A stretch of DNA of 64,000 bases from Aquatica leii. Taxonomy: Eukaryota > Arthropoda > Insecta > Coleoptera > Lampyridae. The stretch covers positions 4,030,001 through 4,094,000 of the forward strand of contig CM069432.1 in NCBI GenBank assembly GCA_035610365.1. Direction: 5' to 3'. Shown here in pieces: positions 42,468-53,222 of this stretch (positions are counted from its first letter, which is position 1; each line of letters starts with the position of its first letter). The translations under genes were made by a program, and so were the position numbers. Below the pieces are notes generated by a model, which saw only the letters and a program-made list of their open reading frames with translations, did no database searches and had not been told where the DNA came from.

Positions 42468-43620
42468 TCAATGACACTTTTTAGTATCGCAGTGTTTTTT
42501 GCAAGTACATTTTACAAATCCTTGACCTATCCCGGTAGAATGCAGATACGCAACTGTACGGAGTGTTATTTCTTGATAAGGGAGATCTTCTTTTTTAAGT
42601 AATTCTTGATGACAAACCGTGAACTGATGCCTTGAATACATTGTCTTTATAACACCTTGTTTCGTTCCGAGTTCATAAAGTTCGTCATCTGTTTTTCGTA
42701 AGACTACAGCTAGTATATTTCGAGCATCACCACGACTTCTGTCGACTTCTGAAATAGGGATTCTTACAGTGGTACCCATTGGCACAGGGGGAATTTTTTT
42801 TCCAAAAGTTCTAAGCATTTTCTGAGTTTGCTCTGTTAAATTCTCTTTGGAACTGATGCGGTTCTCTACAGATAAGACGTTCTTCGCACATAAAAGACAA
42901 ACAACTTTAGAACCACAGCCTTCTGCCAAATCATTTTCCGGAGCAGCACAAATCGTATGAATAGGTCTGTTGCATTTTCTACACGAACGAGCACCTGTTG
43001 TCCCCTTGGTACAAACACAGCACAAGAGTGGGGAACCCAATGACTGCTCACGTTCTGCTACCAAATTCGGATCATCTAACGGTTGACCATTTATTTCAGA
43101 AGGAAGATCTTTAACATTCACAAGCTCATCAAAAATATTCGAACTTAGAATAGTCGTGTGTTCATCATTCGCACTTTTTGAAGCTTTATCACGGATCTCA
43201 GAACTTTCTATTGCAGGGCTCTGATGATGTTGAGCCTCTCGAGGTTGATTTTGTGTACGAACTGGATCTATTATTAGGGATTCTGAAGCAATGGGAATAC
43301 TTGGTGATGCCTAATCACATTTTCATTTTCTAGGTTGTAAGTATCATCGAGAGGCAAATATATACCAACTTTTATTGTAGATCCAAAAAGAGCTTCGTAA
43401 GGTGTTTTTGATACCAGAATAGAACGCTTTATTCTTCATTAGTTGCACAAATCGCAGCCCATCACTCCAACGTTCACTACCATTAACCTGCATCCAAGTT
43501 GTTAGCATGTTTTCGGTGTCCTGGTTTGCTTGTTCAACACTCCCCTGACTTTGGAAATGTCTAGGCTTGCCATGGACAATTTTAAAGTCGTCCAGTAGAC
43601 ATTAATCAGCAAATAATTTT
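42468..43620 (-). pseudogene. Ginger-type (KRBA2-like) integrase/transposase C-terminal half
   Basis: On the minus strand from about 43610 the integrase core is seen in pieces: HGKPRHFQSQGSVEQANQDT with the catalytic Glu in SVEQAN, NMLTTWMQVNGSERWSDGLR, FVQLMKNK and NTPYEALFGSTIKVGI. From 43121 a 217-codon frame carries a Cys-rich module (CCVCTKGTTGARSCRKCNRP, IHTIC, CLLC), VPMGTTVRIPISEVDRSRGD (a GPY/F-like or chromo-like region) and a Cys-rich end FVKCTCKKHCDTKKC. This layout is that of insect KRAB-A domain-containing protein 2-like proteins, which I know as Ginger DNA transposons carrying a gypsy-like integrase. The D-D part upstream is missing and at least two frame breaks lie in the core. 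Confidence 0.75.
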
Positions 43621-43689
43621 AGTTGTTATTATAAAATTACATACAGTTAAGATTAGTATAAGTAATTAATTGTTAAAAATAATGAAACC

Positions 43690-45136
43690 TGGGTAGAGGT
43701 TTTGGGCAGAGAGATTCCAGTGTAAAAACAAGGATTGCAATTACTCGAATGGCTGCTAATGGAATTTCTCAACGTGAAATTGCTTTACAAAATGGATTAT
43801 CGGTAAGATTTTTAGTATTTGCTTATAATAGGCCTCTAAAAGAGACTGAATCATTAATTAATTACTAATTTTAAACAACCTTAAAAAAATATTTTACGTA
43901 ATGTTAAACGAAAAGTTTTATTAGTTTCATTTTATCGCATTAACTAAAATTAGAATATAATATTAATTAAAATTATGCACACGTTAATGTATTATTACAA
44001 TCCAAAATCGACATCAATGTTTTCAAAAATTTGTCGTGTTTCAGTTTCTTTCCTAAAAATTCTGTTGGTAATAAACAATCAGGGTTCAGAATAAATTAAA
44101 AAAAATATTTTATGTGAAAAAAACACACTTTAAACTTTATTAAAGGTATTTTTCTCAAAAAAAAATAACTTATTTATTTTAAGAAAACGTAATTTACTAA
44201 AATAATTGAATCATTTGGTTAAACTAAATTACCTAACTAAATACATATACAGGTGCGCCAAGTTCGTTGGTGGTTTCGAAGGTTTGATGAAGAAGGAGAA
44301 GTTTCTCTTATAACGAAGCCAAAAAGAATAAATAGAGCAACTACCATAGAGGAAGATGCAAATATTCGTAGATGTGTTCAAAATTCTTCTTTTACAACTG
44401 CTCCACGAATTCGAGAAGAAGTTCATTTAAACTGCAGCGCTTCAACGATACGACGCAGATTAAACGACGCGGGATTATTTGCAAATAAGCTTGTGACAAA
44501 ACCTGAATTAACAGAAACGCATGCTCAAGCAAGAATTAGATTCTGTCAAAATAATTTGTACAGAGACGGTGATTTTTACGGACGAAAAGGTATTTTCATC
44601 GACAGAAGAGTCGTCTATGACACTTTGGCGACAACGAAACACAAGTTTTAGTACCGAACATGTTCGTAAAAATCGACAAAATGGAAGAATTTTTGGTAGA
44701 TTTTGGGGGTGGATTTTAAAAGCTGGGCCGGGTTCTAGTTTCTCCACCACGATTTACGTCTGAAAGTTACGTTCGAGTGTTAGACGAAATTTTGGTGCCA
44801 AGTGTGCGAACACTTTATCCAGAAGGAGAATTGGAAGAAATTGTTATTGTCCAAGACAATTCGCCAATTCATAAAAGCAGAATCGTAAATGAGTGGTTTG
44901 AAGAGAAAAGCGACGTAATTTCTTTAGAATGGCCAGCGAAATCTTCCGAATTAAACCCCATCGAGAACATGTGGGCAGCTACGAGCAGAACTCGGACCAA
45001 TAATCGTCTTAACATTCAGGCCAGAAACTTAATTAATATAGTGCAAACTGCAAATAAAGTTTGGGAACGTTTCCGAGGATCGAACTTCTGCGGAAAATTA
45101 ATTAACTCGATGCCGAGCAAGGAAAATAACGGTTTA
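43690..45136 (+). pseudogene. Tc1-like transposase with an intron, interrupted near its C-terminus
   Basis: The exon ending at 43802 reads RGFGQRDSSVKTRIAITRMA, then ANGISQREIALQNGLS. A phase-0 intron (43803-44252, GTAAGA...ATACAG) precedes VRQVRWWFRRFDEEGEVSLI, restoring the paired-type HTH. Exon 2 continues with TAPRIREEVHLNCSAST and, after a frameshift near 44545, TVIFTDEKVFSSTEESS with the first Asp. After another near 44755 come VIVQDNSPIHKSRIVNEWF with the second Asp and LEWPAKSSELNPIENMWAA with the Glu; I count 35 residues between the last two. The ORF reaches SMPSKENNGLY at 45136 and is cut by a mariner-like element. The last residues and stop resume beyond that element at 48817. Confidence 0.85.
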
Positions 45137-45229
45137 TACCTTGTGTCCCACGCTAGGGGTACCCCATGGGATTCCCAAATTAAAAAATCCCAAATTTATA
45201 TATATATATAACCAGAACTTTAACCGCGT

Positions 45230-47440
45230 GCAGTTATGTCTGCTTTTCAGCTTTCTTAATCAGTTATTTGGGATGGATTAGTTCCCAATTGTCTTATTTT
45301 TTTTATTTATATTAATTTTTTGCTATTCTTTGCTTCTTCTGCGATTCTAGACCATTCCGTTCTGTGGCATTTTACTTTCCAGTTTTTTATTTCTAACGTT
45401 TTTAGGTCGTCTACAACATCGTCAATCCATTTGATCTTCGGCTTGCCTCTCTTCCTGTTTTCTGTTGGTTTCCATTCAGTTACTATTCTTATTGTTTTCG
45501 TTTTATCCTTTCTCATTACGTGGCCTAGCCATTTTATTCGATGTGATTTTATATAGTTAACGATGTCCTCACCTTTCATTTGGTCTCTTATCTCGAAATT
45601 CATTCTTGGTCAATATTCGTTCTCTCCCGTGTTGATTGGTCCTAGAATTTGCCTTATTAAATTTCTTTAAAAAATTCTTAATTCCTCTTCTTCTTTTTTT
45701 CTCATTGTCCATGTCTCTGACGCATATACTACTACCGGTCTTATCAAAGTCTTATAAATCTGGATTTTAGCATTTATGCTTAAATGTTTACTGTTAATAT
45801 ATTTTTTATTTGCGTAGTAGCTTCTGTATCCCTCTTGTATTCTTTGTTTGGTTTTGTCATTATCTTTATTTTTTCTGTTGTATATAATGGTGCCTAAGTA
45901 TTTGAATTTTTGCACACTTTCTATTTTATGATTTCCTACTTTTATAAATTTTTCATTGTTACTATTACTATATTTTAAGTATTTTGTTTTCTCTCCGTTG
46001 ATTCTTAACCCAATTTTTTTTGTTTCCTCGTCTATTTTTATGGAAGCATCTATCATTCCTATTTTAGTTCTACTTATGATTACTACGTCATCGGCGTAAG
46101 GAATAATTTGTGTATTTTTGACGTTTATTGTACCTTTTATTTTTGTTCTTTTAATTGCATTGTCTAGCACTATATTGAATATTAAAGCTGATAGAGTATC
46201 CCCTTGCTTTCCTCCTTTCTTTACTTCAAAGCTTTTTGTTGTTATATTTCCCACCTTCACTGCTGCCGTTGTGTCCTCTAATGTCATTTTAACTAAGTTT
46301 ATTATCTTTTGTGGTATTTCCATTTTTTTTCATTTCTGTCGGTATGTTAGCTCGTATTATTTTATCAAATGCTTGCTTGAAGTTTATGAATAATATGTGT
46401 AGTGTTATGTCATATTCATTAGCTTTTTCCTATATTTGTTGTAATATATATATTGCATCCGTTGTTGATCTCCCCGGTCTGAAGCCTTATTGATACTCTC
46501 CTATTTTAATATCTGCATATTCATTTAACAGCTGTATTCGTCGGTAATTCTCACATTGTTCCATATCTCCTTTTTTGTGTCTTGTTGTTATTATTCCTTT
46601 TCTCCATTCTTCTGGCATATATTCTTCCTTCCATATTTGACTTATTAATTCTTGTATTTTTTTATGTAGTTTTTCACCTCCGTTTTTGATGAACTCCGCA
46701 ATTACGTTATCATTTCCGGCTGCTTTGTTATTTTTTAAATTTTCTATTGCTCTTTTCACCTCCTCTAGAGTTGGTTTGTGTATTTTTAAGTCTACTGTTG
46801 TATTTGTTGGTGTATTTACATTTGTCTGTGTTTCGCTACTGAATAGCTTTTCAAAGTAGTTTCTCCATATTTGTTGTATTTCAGTTTGTGTATATTTTGT
46901 GACGCCTTTTTCATCTTTGAAACCTCTTGGTTTTATTTTATAATTTCTCTTTTCTTGCCTTATTCTTTGATAAAACATTTTTGTATTTCTGTTTTTATAT
47001 TCTTCTTGTATTTTTAATCTTATTTTCGTTTCATTCTTTTTTTTTTCTTTTGCATCTATTTCTTGCTATTGCGTTTGCTTCTTTATATAATTGTTTGTCT
47101 TCTTCTGTTTTTGTTTGCAGCCATTTTATCCATTTTTCATTTTTTGTTTTGCATGCTTCTTCACATTCTTGATCGTACCATTCTTTACTCTTATCCATTT
47201 TTTTTCACCTATCCATTCTTCCGCTGTCACTAAAATACTTGTTTTTATGTTATAGCATTCCTTTTCTATTCCAATTTTACTTTTTTTATGCTCATCATCT
47301 CTTTTTTGTTGGAGTTTATGTGTTATACCTTTTTGTAGTTCTTGTTGTATCTTTACATCTTTATTTTTTTCTGTATTCCATCTGCTCTTCATCTTGTTTT
47401 TAACATTGTCTTGTGCTATACTTTTCTTTTCTTTCATGGT
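45230..47440 (-). pseudogene. 5'-truncated LINE (RT and C-terminal domain) inside the mariner-like element
   Basis: Minus-strand LINE ORF2 fragment. 47437-47126 corresponds to the linker before RT (KIGIEKECYNIKTSILVTAE, EEWIGEKKWIRVKN). 46978-46487 carries the start of RT (MFYQRIRQEKRNYKIKPRGF, KPTLEEVKRAIENLKNNKAA, GNDNVIAEF, CENYRRIQLLNEYADI). 46323-45667 contains FEVKKGGKQGDTLSALIFN and the catalytic YADD at 46087-46098, then FKYLGTIIYNRKNKDN. 45603-45307 is the end domain HRIKWLGHVMRKDK ... RKRGKPKIKWIDDVVDDLK. Several frameshifts separate these blocks, and the FDRV segment of RT is missing or scrambled near 46340-46490. No target duplication was identified. It belongs to the same broad clade as the LINE at 24.3-28.6 kb but is a different family. 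Confidence 0.85.
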
Positions 47441-47783
47441 TGCAATTACTAGACGCAGATTTAAAGTGGCTTAAAACGTTTCTAAAAACAATTTTTTAAT
47501 TATAATTTCAATCAACATTATGCAACTTTGTTTTTGAGGAAATGGAAATTTGAATAACAAAGACCAGAAAAATTACATTTGAAAATTTTCTGTAGCAGAC
47601 TAGAAAAAAAATTTATTCAAACATAAATTTACATTTACATAGGTATCTACAAACACTCACCGTGGTACCAATAGGTCGAACGCAGGAAGATTGCTCGAAT
47701 AATCGTCGTGCAGAAAAATTCATTTCAATTGACCCTGTAAAAGGCTTTTTCCGTTGCTTGGCAGAACGACCACGGCGAATCAC

Positions 47784-48748
47784 TTATTTGGGTATGAGGT
47801 GTTCAAAAATGTCTCCCGCTTGAACTGTACAATAAGTTAGTCGTTCCACAAATCTTTTTCGTGTTTCGGCTAATTTACGAATGGTAATAGCTTGGCATAT
47901 CACTTGAATTTCATCTTTTAGTGCGTCTCTATTTTCATACCGTTTTCCTTCTTTGAATAATTTTTCTTTTATGTAACTCCACAAAAAAAATTGCGCGGGT
48001 TTAGATTAGGTGACTTAGCAGACCATGTAATGGGACCATTCTTGCCTATCCATTGATTTGGGAATGCTTCATTCAGAAGCCCAGTGTTTAGTCTAGCAAT
48101 AGAGGCTGGACCCGCAACATCATTTAGTTGTAGAAACACTTCTTCTAGTAGAAGGTATTGTATTTATCCCAGCAAGCCCATCCAAACATTGATTTGGTCT
48201 ATTTACTAATTTGTGTGGATTTTTGAAAGACCATGTACGATTATTTTGTAGATTTGGTCCTTCTTCAAGTCCAAAAGAACATTCATCCGAAAAACAAATG
48301 TTTTTTTTACAAAATCGCGATTGTTGTTGTTCATTTCGGTGATTATTTCACAAAATCTCATACGTGCATAATAATCGGGTGGTAATAATTCTTGATGGCA
48401 TTGCCAACAGTAACTTTTAAAGCCCTTCTGTTTGAGGTACCTGAATGCTGACGACCGAGGAACACTTACATTAATTTTAATTTCTCGCAAACTAACATCA
48501 AGATCTTGGTCTACAGCTGCAAGAACTGCCAACTTCTGAGGGTTGTTTTTATAATTGTGTAAGGGTGGTGGACGCTGACATTTACATGGTGGATTTACGG
48601 AGCCAGTGCTTTCAAATAATTGTATCGTTTTTTTGATACTCTTTAAAGAAGGTATTGGTCTATCTGCGAAAAAACCAGCAAAGTCTTCTCGAATTTGGAC
48701 ACCTCGAAAATATTGTTTTACCACAAGAATTTTTTCTTCTACATTCAT
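47784..48748 (-). pseudogene. mariner-superfamily transposase of the nested element
   Basis: The first 180 codons are open from MNVEEKILVVKQYFRGVQIR: an HTH-like N-terminus, PPCKCQRPPPLHNYKNNPQK (a basic linker), SLREIKINVSVPRSSAFRYL (second HTH) and KGFKSYCWQCHQELLPPDYY. A frame change near 48300 leads to FSDECSFGLEEGPNLQNN with the first Asp, TWSFKNPHKLVNRPNQC, then stop-laden sequence. The C-terminus is KPAQFFLWSYIKEKLF, where family members have RSPDLTPLDFFLWG, so the last catalytic Asp is altered, and the ORF closes with VQAGDIFEHLIPK at 47784. The second-Asp segment is unreadable. It resembles the mariner-like transposases common in ants, beetles and aphids. Confidence 0.8.
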
Positions 48749-48816
48749 TTTCGAAAAAATAATTTCAATTTTTCCATGTTAAATCCCATGGGGTACCCCT
48801 AGCGTGGGACACAACG

Positions 48817-48862
48817 TATACAAAATATTAATTAGTTTTAGTATTTTATTTATAATATAAAC
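48817..48862 (+). pseudogene. Tail of the interrupted Tc1-like transposase
   Basis: Directly after the mariner-like insertion the interrupted frame resumes with ATACAAAATATTAATTAG-type sequence: the TA target is duplicated, and the codon TAC (Tyr) is rebuilt, followed by about 14 more residues and TAA. The continuity of frame across the insertion supports the nesting. Confidence 0.6.
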
Positions 48863-48892
48863 TTATTTTTATAATATTTTTATATATATATT

Positions 48893-49166
48893 TCTTGTGT
48901 GCGTGTGTATGTCACTGAACTCCTTCTAAACGACTGGACCGATTTTGATGAAATTTTTTGTGTCTGTTCGAGGGGATTTGAAGATAGTTTAGATTCACAA
49001 ATGAACCCGGCAGATGGCGCTGCAGTCATTTATCTATACTGCAAGTAAACTGCTGAATCGACTTGAATGAATTTTTGTGTATGCATTTATTAATTCATTT
49101 CTTACTTTGTTTAATATCCTAATCGCTTGGTATATCATGCAGGGCAACGTCTGTCGGGTCCGCTAG
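48893..49166 (+). mobile_element. Short non-autonomous Helitron-like element
   Basis: Starts TCTTGTGTGCG after T-rich sequence and ends GGGTCCGCTAG followed by T, so it has the TC...CTAG ends of Helitrons with no inverted repeats or target duplication. The internal block ACTCCTTCTAAACGACTGGA then CCGATTTTGATGAAATTTTT and the 3' block CAACGTCTGTCGGGTCCGC are, from memory, shared by many insect Helitrons. It is about 274 bp and has no coding capacity. It lies just downstream of the Tc1-like gene. Confidence 0.7.
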
Positions 49167-49429
49167 TATATATATAGTATATTTAAATAAATGTGGTTTG
49201 GTTGAAACAATGATTTAAATTAGTCGATGTTACTGCAAATATGATAAAGTAGACGTCTCGTGAACTGTGGCGCTGTAGTCTGTATATGTCAAAATATTGT
49301 TATTATCCGTCTTACAAACATTCGCCAGTATACTTTTTCTAATCTATCTTTGCTTTTATCGTTGTATTTGTTGTTAATAAGTCTTTAGGTATTATTATAA
49401 GTAAATTAATTTTTATGAAGTAATAACAT

Positions 49430-50649
49430 TCTGCTGAAGTTTCATTGTTTATTATTTTGAAACGAATATACACAACGTTTCGATTGCTGTGGTATCTGCA
49501 ATTGTCATCAACAAACTTAGAAACTAGTGGAGCTTATATACTAAAGACATGTTCGATGAAGCGTTCAAGCGTGCAAAATCAACTTAGCGTAACAGATTAA
49601 TTAACAAAATTACTTAGTGAAGTTTAAGTTGTTTTAGAGGTTCGATTAGTGGTTTCCATATGTTGCTTATCTCGACACTTGGCTGGCTGAAAATTTCTTT
49701 GTTGTTGTTGATGAATGCCGCTTCTTTAAATTTCCGTTTGTACCAATGTTCCTCTCTGTGTATTATTTTTGCTTCCGACCATTTCATTCGATGTTGGTTA
49801 TCCTACGAATGTTGCGCGATGCCGGACTTAGAAGTCTCTCCTCTCTGTGTGTGCGTCTGATGTTTTTTCAGTCTGATGTGAAGTGGTCTTTTAGTTTCCC
49901 CCACGTACGACTTGCCACATTCACATGGAACTTGGTAAATACAGTTTTGGGAATCTCGACTTGTTTGTGGCTTTGTATTGGAAATTATACTCCTAATGGT
50001 GGTCGATGATTTGAACACTGTATTTAAGTTGTAGCTTTTCCCTATACGTTTTATTGATTCTGTTAAACCTTTGACATATGGGATGCTCAGCAGTGAATTG
50101 GGCAGTTCTTCTGTTTTAGGTTGTTCCTTGGTGTTCAATTGCTTTTTCTGTAAAAGCTCTCCTACAATCTTTTTTGGATAACCATTTTGCCTTAGATCGT
50201 TTCTAATGTTTTTTGATTTCTTCTCGTAGCCCTTTCGCTGTGTTGCACAACCTGTACGCTCTGTCGATTAGAGATTTTACTACTCCCCTCTTCGTAGATG
50301 TGGAATGGTTGGATTCAAAGTTAAGATATCAACCGATGTGTGTCGGTTTCCTGTAGACAGTCGTTTCCATAATTCCCTTGTTCTTTGTTACGTGAACGTC
50401 TAAAAAAGGAAGTGAGTTCTCCTTTTCCTTTTCCATAGTGAATTTGATGGATGGTTTGATGTTGTTCAGATGTTGTAGAAAAAGGTCTAGTTGTCGATTA
50501 CCGTGGTTCCAAATTATGAAGGTATCGTCAACATATCTAAGCCATGTTTTGGGTTTGAATTTTGATTTCTCTATTGCCTGGGATTCAAACCAGTTCATGT
50601 AGATTGTCACCGTCCCGGTGGTTTTTGGGGGCTGAGAGTTTTTATCCAA
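49430..50649 (-). pseudogene. Penelope-like element: RT C-terminal part, GIY-YIG domain and 3' UTR
   Basis: On the minus strand: TIYMNWFESQAIEKSKFKPK, TWLRYVDDTFIIWNHG (RT palm, near 50520), FTMEKEKENSLPFLDVHV and TTVYRKPTHIG. After frame breaks (50330-50140) comes the linker, then the GIY-YIG endonuclease: NCIYQVPCECGKSYVGETKR and PLHIRLKKHQ (GETxRxxxxRxxEH-type), then after a stop at 49803 EEHWYKRKFKEAAFINNNKE and FSQPSVEISNIWKPLI. The 3' UTR (about 49640-49430) includes GATACCACAGCAATCGAAAC, a sequence usual at Penelope 3' ends. The element's RT N-terminal part lies at 52511-52840. At least three frame breaks are present. Confidence 0.85.
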
Positions 50650-52510
50650 ATATTTTTTTTATTATTATGTTGTAATTACGGGTGTGTTTAGCATTTCCAT
50701 CGTTCAATAAACTTCTTTGTATTTTCGAATTGCGTATTTCTTGGTAACATTTTAAAAGTTTCCATTGTATTTATTGACATTCATTTAAAATTATTTATTA
50801 TCTGGTAATTGAATATCTTTTGGCGACGGATGTCTGTGTACGTGCCTTAAACCCATTAAATTTTTGAAACTTGAGATTTGGTTCATGTTAAAAATTATTT
50901 TACTTAGAATTATTCTTTGTTCAGATGTCTCTTTGTATATTTTAAGTTTAGATTAGAGTAAGATTTATGTTTCTGAACGCGTTTATTACTCTGTTCCCAT
51001 GGACTTGCTGAGCTATCATTCTTGTTATATTTCATAATCAGAAGCAAGTGCTGATTTAGCTGTTGCGTGGGAAGATTCGGATAAGAATTGTCACGTACCT
51101 AAATTATGTTAAGTTCTTTGTCTTAAAGTAACATGTAATTAATGTAAGGTTTTTGATTGGAGATTTTGTTTTTGAGAAGGGGCTATTTAAGCTTCATTCT
51201 TTCCAGAGGACGGTTAGGTTCCTTTTGGCCCTCGAAAAAAGGTCAATTAATATAATTTCGAATCCAATCAGAAATTTTGTATAATTGAAATTTGTAAAAC
51301 AAATAGTTGATTTAAGTTCGGTTCAAGAAGTCAAGTGTTTTATGCGGGTAATTAACACCGAGTTTTCGGCGACGCATTATAAATACAGGTGATGAACATT
51401 ACGTTACTTAAACATTCTAATTCAAGTGGCAAATTAGAACCGCACTTGTGTGTGTTTAATTAAATAAAGGTGAACTACAAAAATTGGTTAAAATCAAACG
51501 ATTGAGGCAAGAATAAGACCTTGAGGTGAAAAGTTCGGTAAACGAAGAATGTTAAAGTGTGGGTAATTGAACGAACAAGCGGAACATCTAAAGAATTGAC
51601 GATTGTAATAATTAGTTCCGGGAAAGTTGCCGGTTGTTCTCCCATTTGAGAAAATAGTCGCTACTGCGGACTTTATAAAGTTTTCCCGGCTAATGGTACT
51701 GTATCGACGCGTTTTACCGATGCTGAACGCGTGTAACGTCTTTGACGGAGTTAAGTGAATCGATTCTGACAATAAAGTGTTGAGTTTTTGTTGTAAACTA
51801 AGGATTAGTAGCTGTCAAACTGCAGGCATACCTGTAAGTACCTTTAACAACTTATCACCTCTTCAACTGAAGAACTCGCCTCCAATTCGATCGTTAGAAG
51901 AACATCACGGACCCCAGTTATTTTCGACGCGTACTTCTATTTGATTTTGTTTTTGGTTGATTTAAATTGTTGGTTAAAGTCAAGACGGGCGAATCGATCA
52001 GAATAGAGTCTTAGAATTCAATTATGTCTTGATTATCAAACTTTAGACCCCTCTGACTCGGTGCGCAGTCTTGATTTATTATTTTGTTTGATGTTTTGTT
52101 GTATGCATGCTTTAGTTGTGAATTAAGTTAAGGTAGTTCTCGAGTAGCGGCATTTATCGTTTGCGGCGAGTCGTACGTACGACCAAGCGCTCTGCGGCTG
52201 ATTCCCTGTGCGACTTTTAAATTTAAGATTAATTTGAATGATTTTATTAACCATTTTACTTGCTTTAAATTTTAATATACGAATTATTATCTCATATTTG
52301 ACTTTCTCTGAATCGCCTGTTTTCATCTACGGAGTGTTCGAATTTCCGGTTTTGGCGAACATTTCACAGTGACTAAAAATTCGGTGGCGCCCTTAACAAC
52401 TCTTCCTGATTTAAGTAAACTCGGCAAAAAGGTAAGTGAGAGACAAATAATTCGACCCGCCCCTTCTCGACTAAGTTAGCTGGCAAACCACCATCCCATT
52501 GTTACCTTCT
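50650..52510. other. Insert splitting the Penelope element, possibly an LTR
   Basis: About 1.9 kb without coding motifs. It starts near TGTAATTACGGGTGTG (50669) and contains a TATA-like ATTATAAATACAG at about 51376, AATTAAATAAAG near 51461 and, near its right side, GGTGGCGCCC (52383-52392), which resembles a retroelement tRNA primer-binding site. That order (TATA, polyadenylation signal, PBS) fits one long LTR plus leader, but no second LTR or matching target duplication was found. Plausible only. Confidence 0.3.
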
Positions 52511-52840
52511 CTAAACCATCGTTTTAGAGTGTAACAAGATCTTGGCGACTACTGGTGATAGAGATGAACCCATTGGTAGTCCTTCGTCTTGAGTGAAGAA
52601 TCTGTATTTTTCCTGAAAGTACGAGTTCTTGAGGCAACATTCTAGGAGCTTCATTATTCCTTCTACTGGCAGCGTGGTTCTTTCCTGAAGTTTTTCATCT
52701 TCTCGGAGTTTCGTTTGGATGATTTTCAATACTTCTTCAACTGGCACATTAGTAGAAAGACTTTCTACGTCGAAGCTGACTAATTGATCCCGTGGTTGTA
52801 GCTCTATTGTTTTCAGAATCTCAACGAAATGTTTGGAGTC
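52511..52840 (-). pseudogene. Penelope-like RT, N-terminal palm (upstream half of the split element)
   Basis: The minus strand reads FVKDSKHFVEILKTIELQPR, DQLVSFDVESLSTNVPVEEV (first RT Asp motif), then KLLECCLKNSYFQEKYRFFT and QDEGLPMGSSLSPVVAKI. The GLPMGSSLSPV motif immediately precedes the ANIYMxWFE motif in the family. Here it breaks off near 52540, and TIYMNWFE resumes at about 50600, so roughly 1.9 kb has been inserted between the two halves. Confidence 0.85.
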
Positions 52841-52930
52841 TTTGACAAAAGACCACCAATAGTGGAAGACGAAGGACTAGCAATGGGTTCATCTCTATCA
52901 CCAGTAGTCGACTACTGGTACTACATTTGT
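52540..52930. repeat. Inverted duplication at the Penelope 5' border
   Basis: The plus-strand segment 52857-52912 reads VEDEGLAMGSSLSPVV, while the minus strand at about 52540-52590 reads QDEGLPMGSSLSPVV. The same RT block is therefore present head to head, separated by about 270 bp. The junction near 52840 joins two oppositely oriented copies, a configuration known for Penelope-like elements. Confidence 0.75.
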
Positions 52931-53129
52931 AAATGACATAAATGCATGAATTGTTTAGAGAATTATAGAAATTCCTTCAAATTTTGAAATGCATTGTCGT
53001 GTTATTGAACACGTTTCATTTGCAATTTTTTCGTTTCAAGTTGTTTAAGTATAAAGTTGGTTAAAAATGATAAAACGAAAGTGTTTATAATTAATATGTA
53101 TTTCTTATGTACGTTTAAATTTGTGTTTT

Positions 53130-53222
53130 ATTTTTTAAGTATAAATTCTATACAATGAAGTTTCTATATAATGATGTTTTTGAAGGGAATTTTGAACATC
53201 ACTATATAGGAGTTCGACTGTA
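53130..53222. repeat. One end of a pogo/Tigger-like MITE
   Basis: TATACAATGAAGTTTCTATA followed by ...GAACATCACTATATAGGAGTTCGACTG, next to TA (53221-53222). Read in reverse it begins CAGTCGAACTCCTATATAGT, very like the CAGTCGAACCTC start of widespread pogo-type MITEs. The partner end was not found. Confidence 0.45.

Larger units (their letters stand above)
45139..48816 (-). mobile_element. mariner-like element with 35-bp TIRs nested in the Tc1-like element
   Basis: The left end (45139-45173) and the right end (48782-48816) are perfect inverted repeats over 35 bp except for position 2 (CC versus CG). Each contains TTGTGTCCCACGCTAGGGG and the palindrome GGGGTACCCC, and each is bordered by TA (45137-45138, 48817-48818). 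The transposase ORF lies on the minus strand, its ATG at 48748 only about 34 bp from the inner edge of the right TIR. The interior also contains a 2.2-kb LINE fragment, which explains the element's length. Confidence 0.9.

Noticed and set aside
44253-45211. Tc1-like frame ending in QIKKSQIYIYI at 45211
   Set aside because: The codons after 45138 are the mariner-like TIR and following AT repeat; they are not part of the Tc1 protein.
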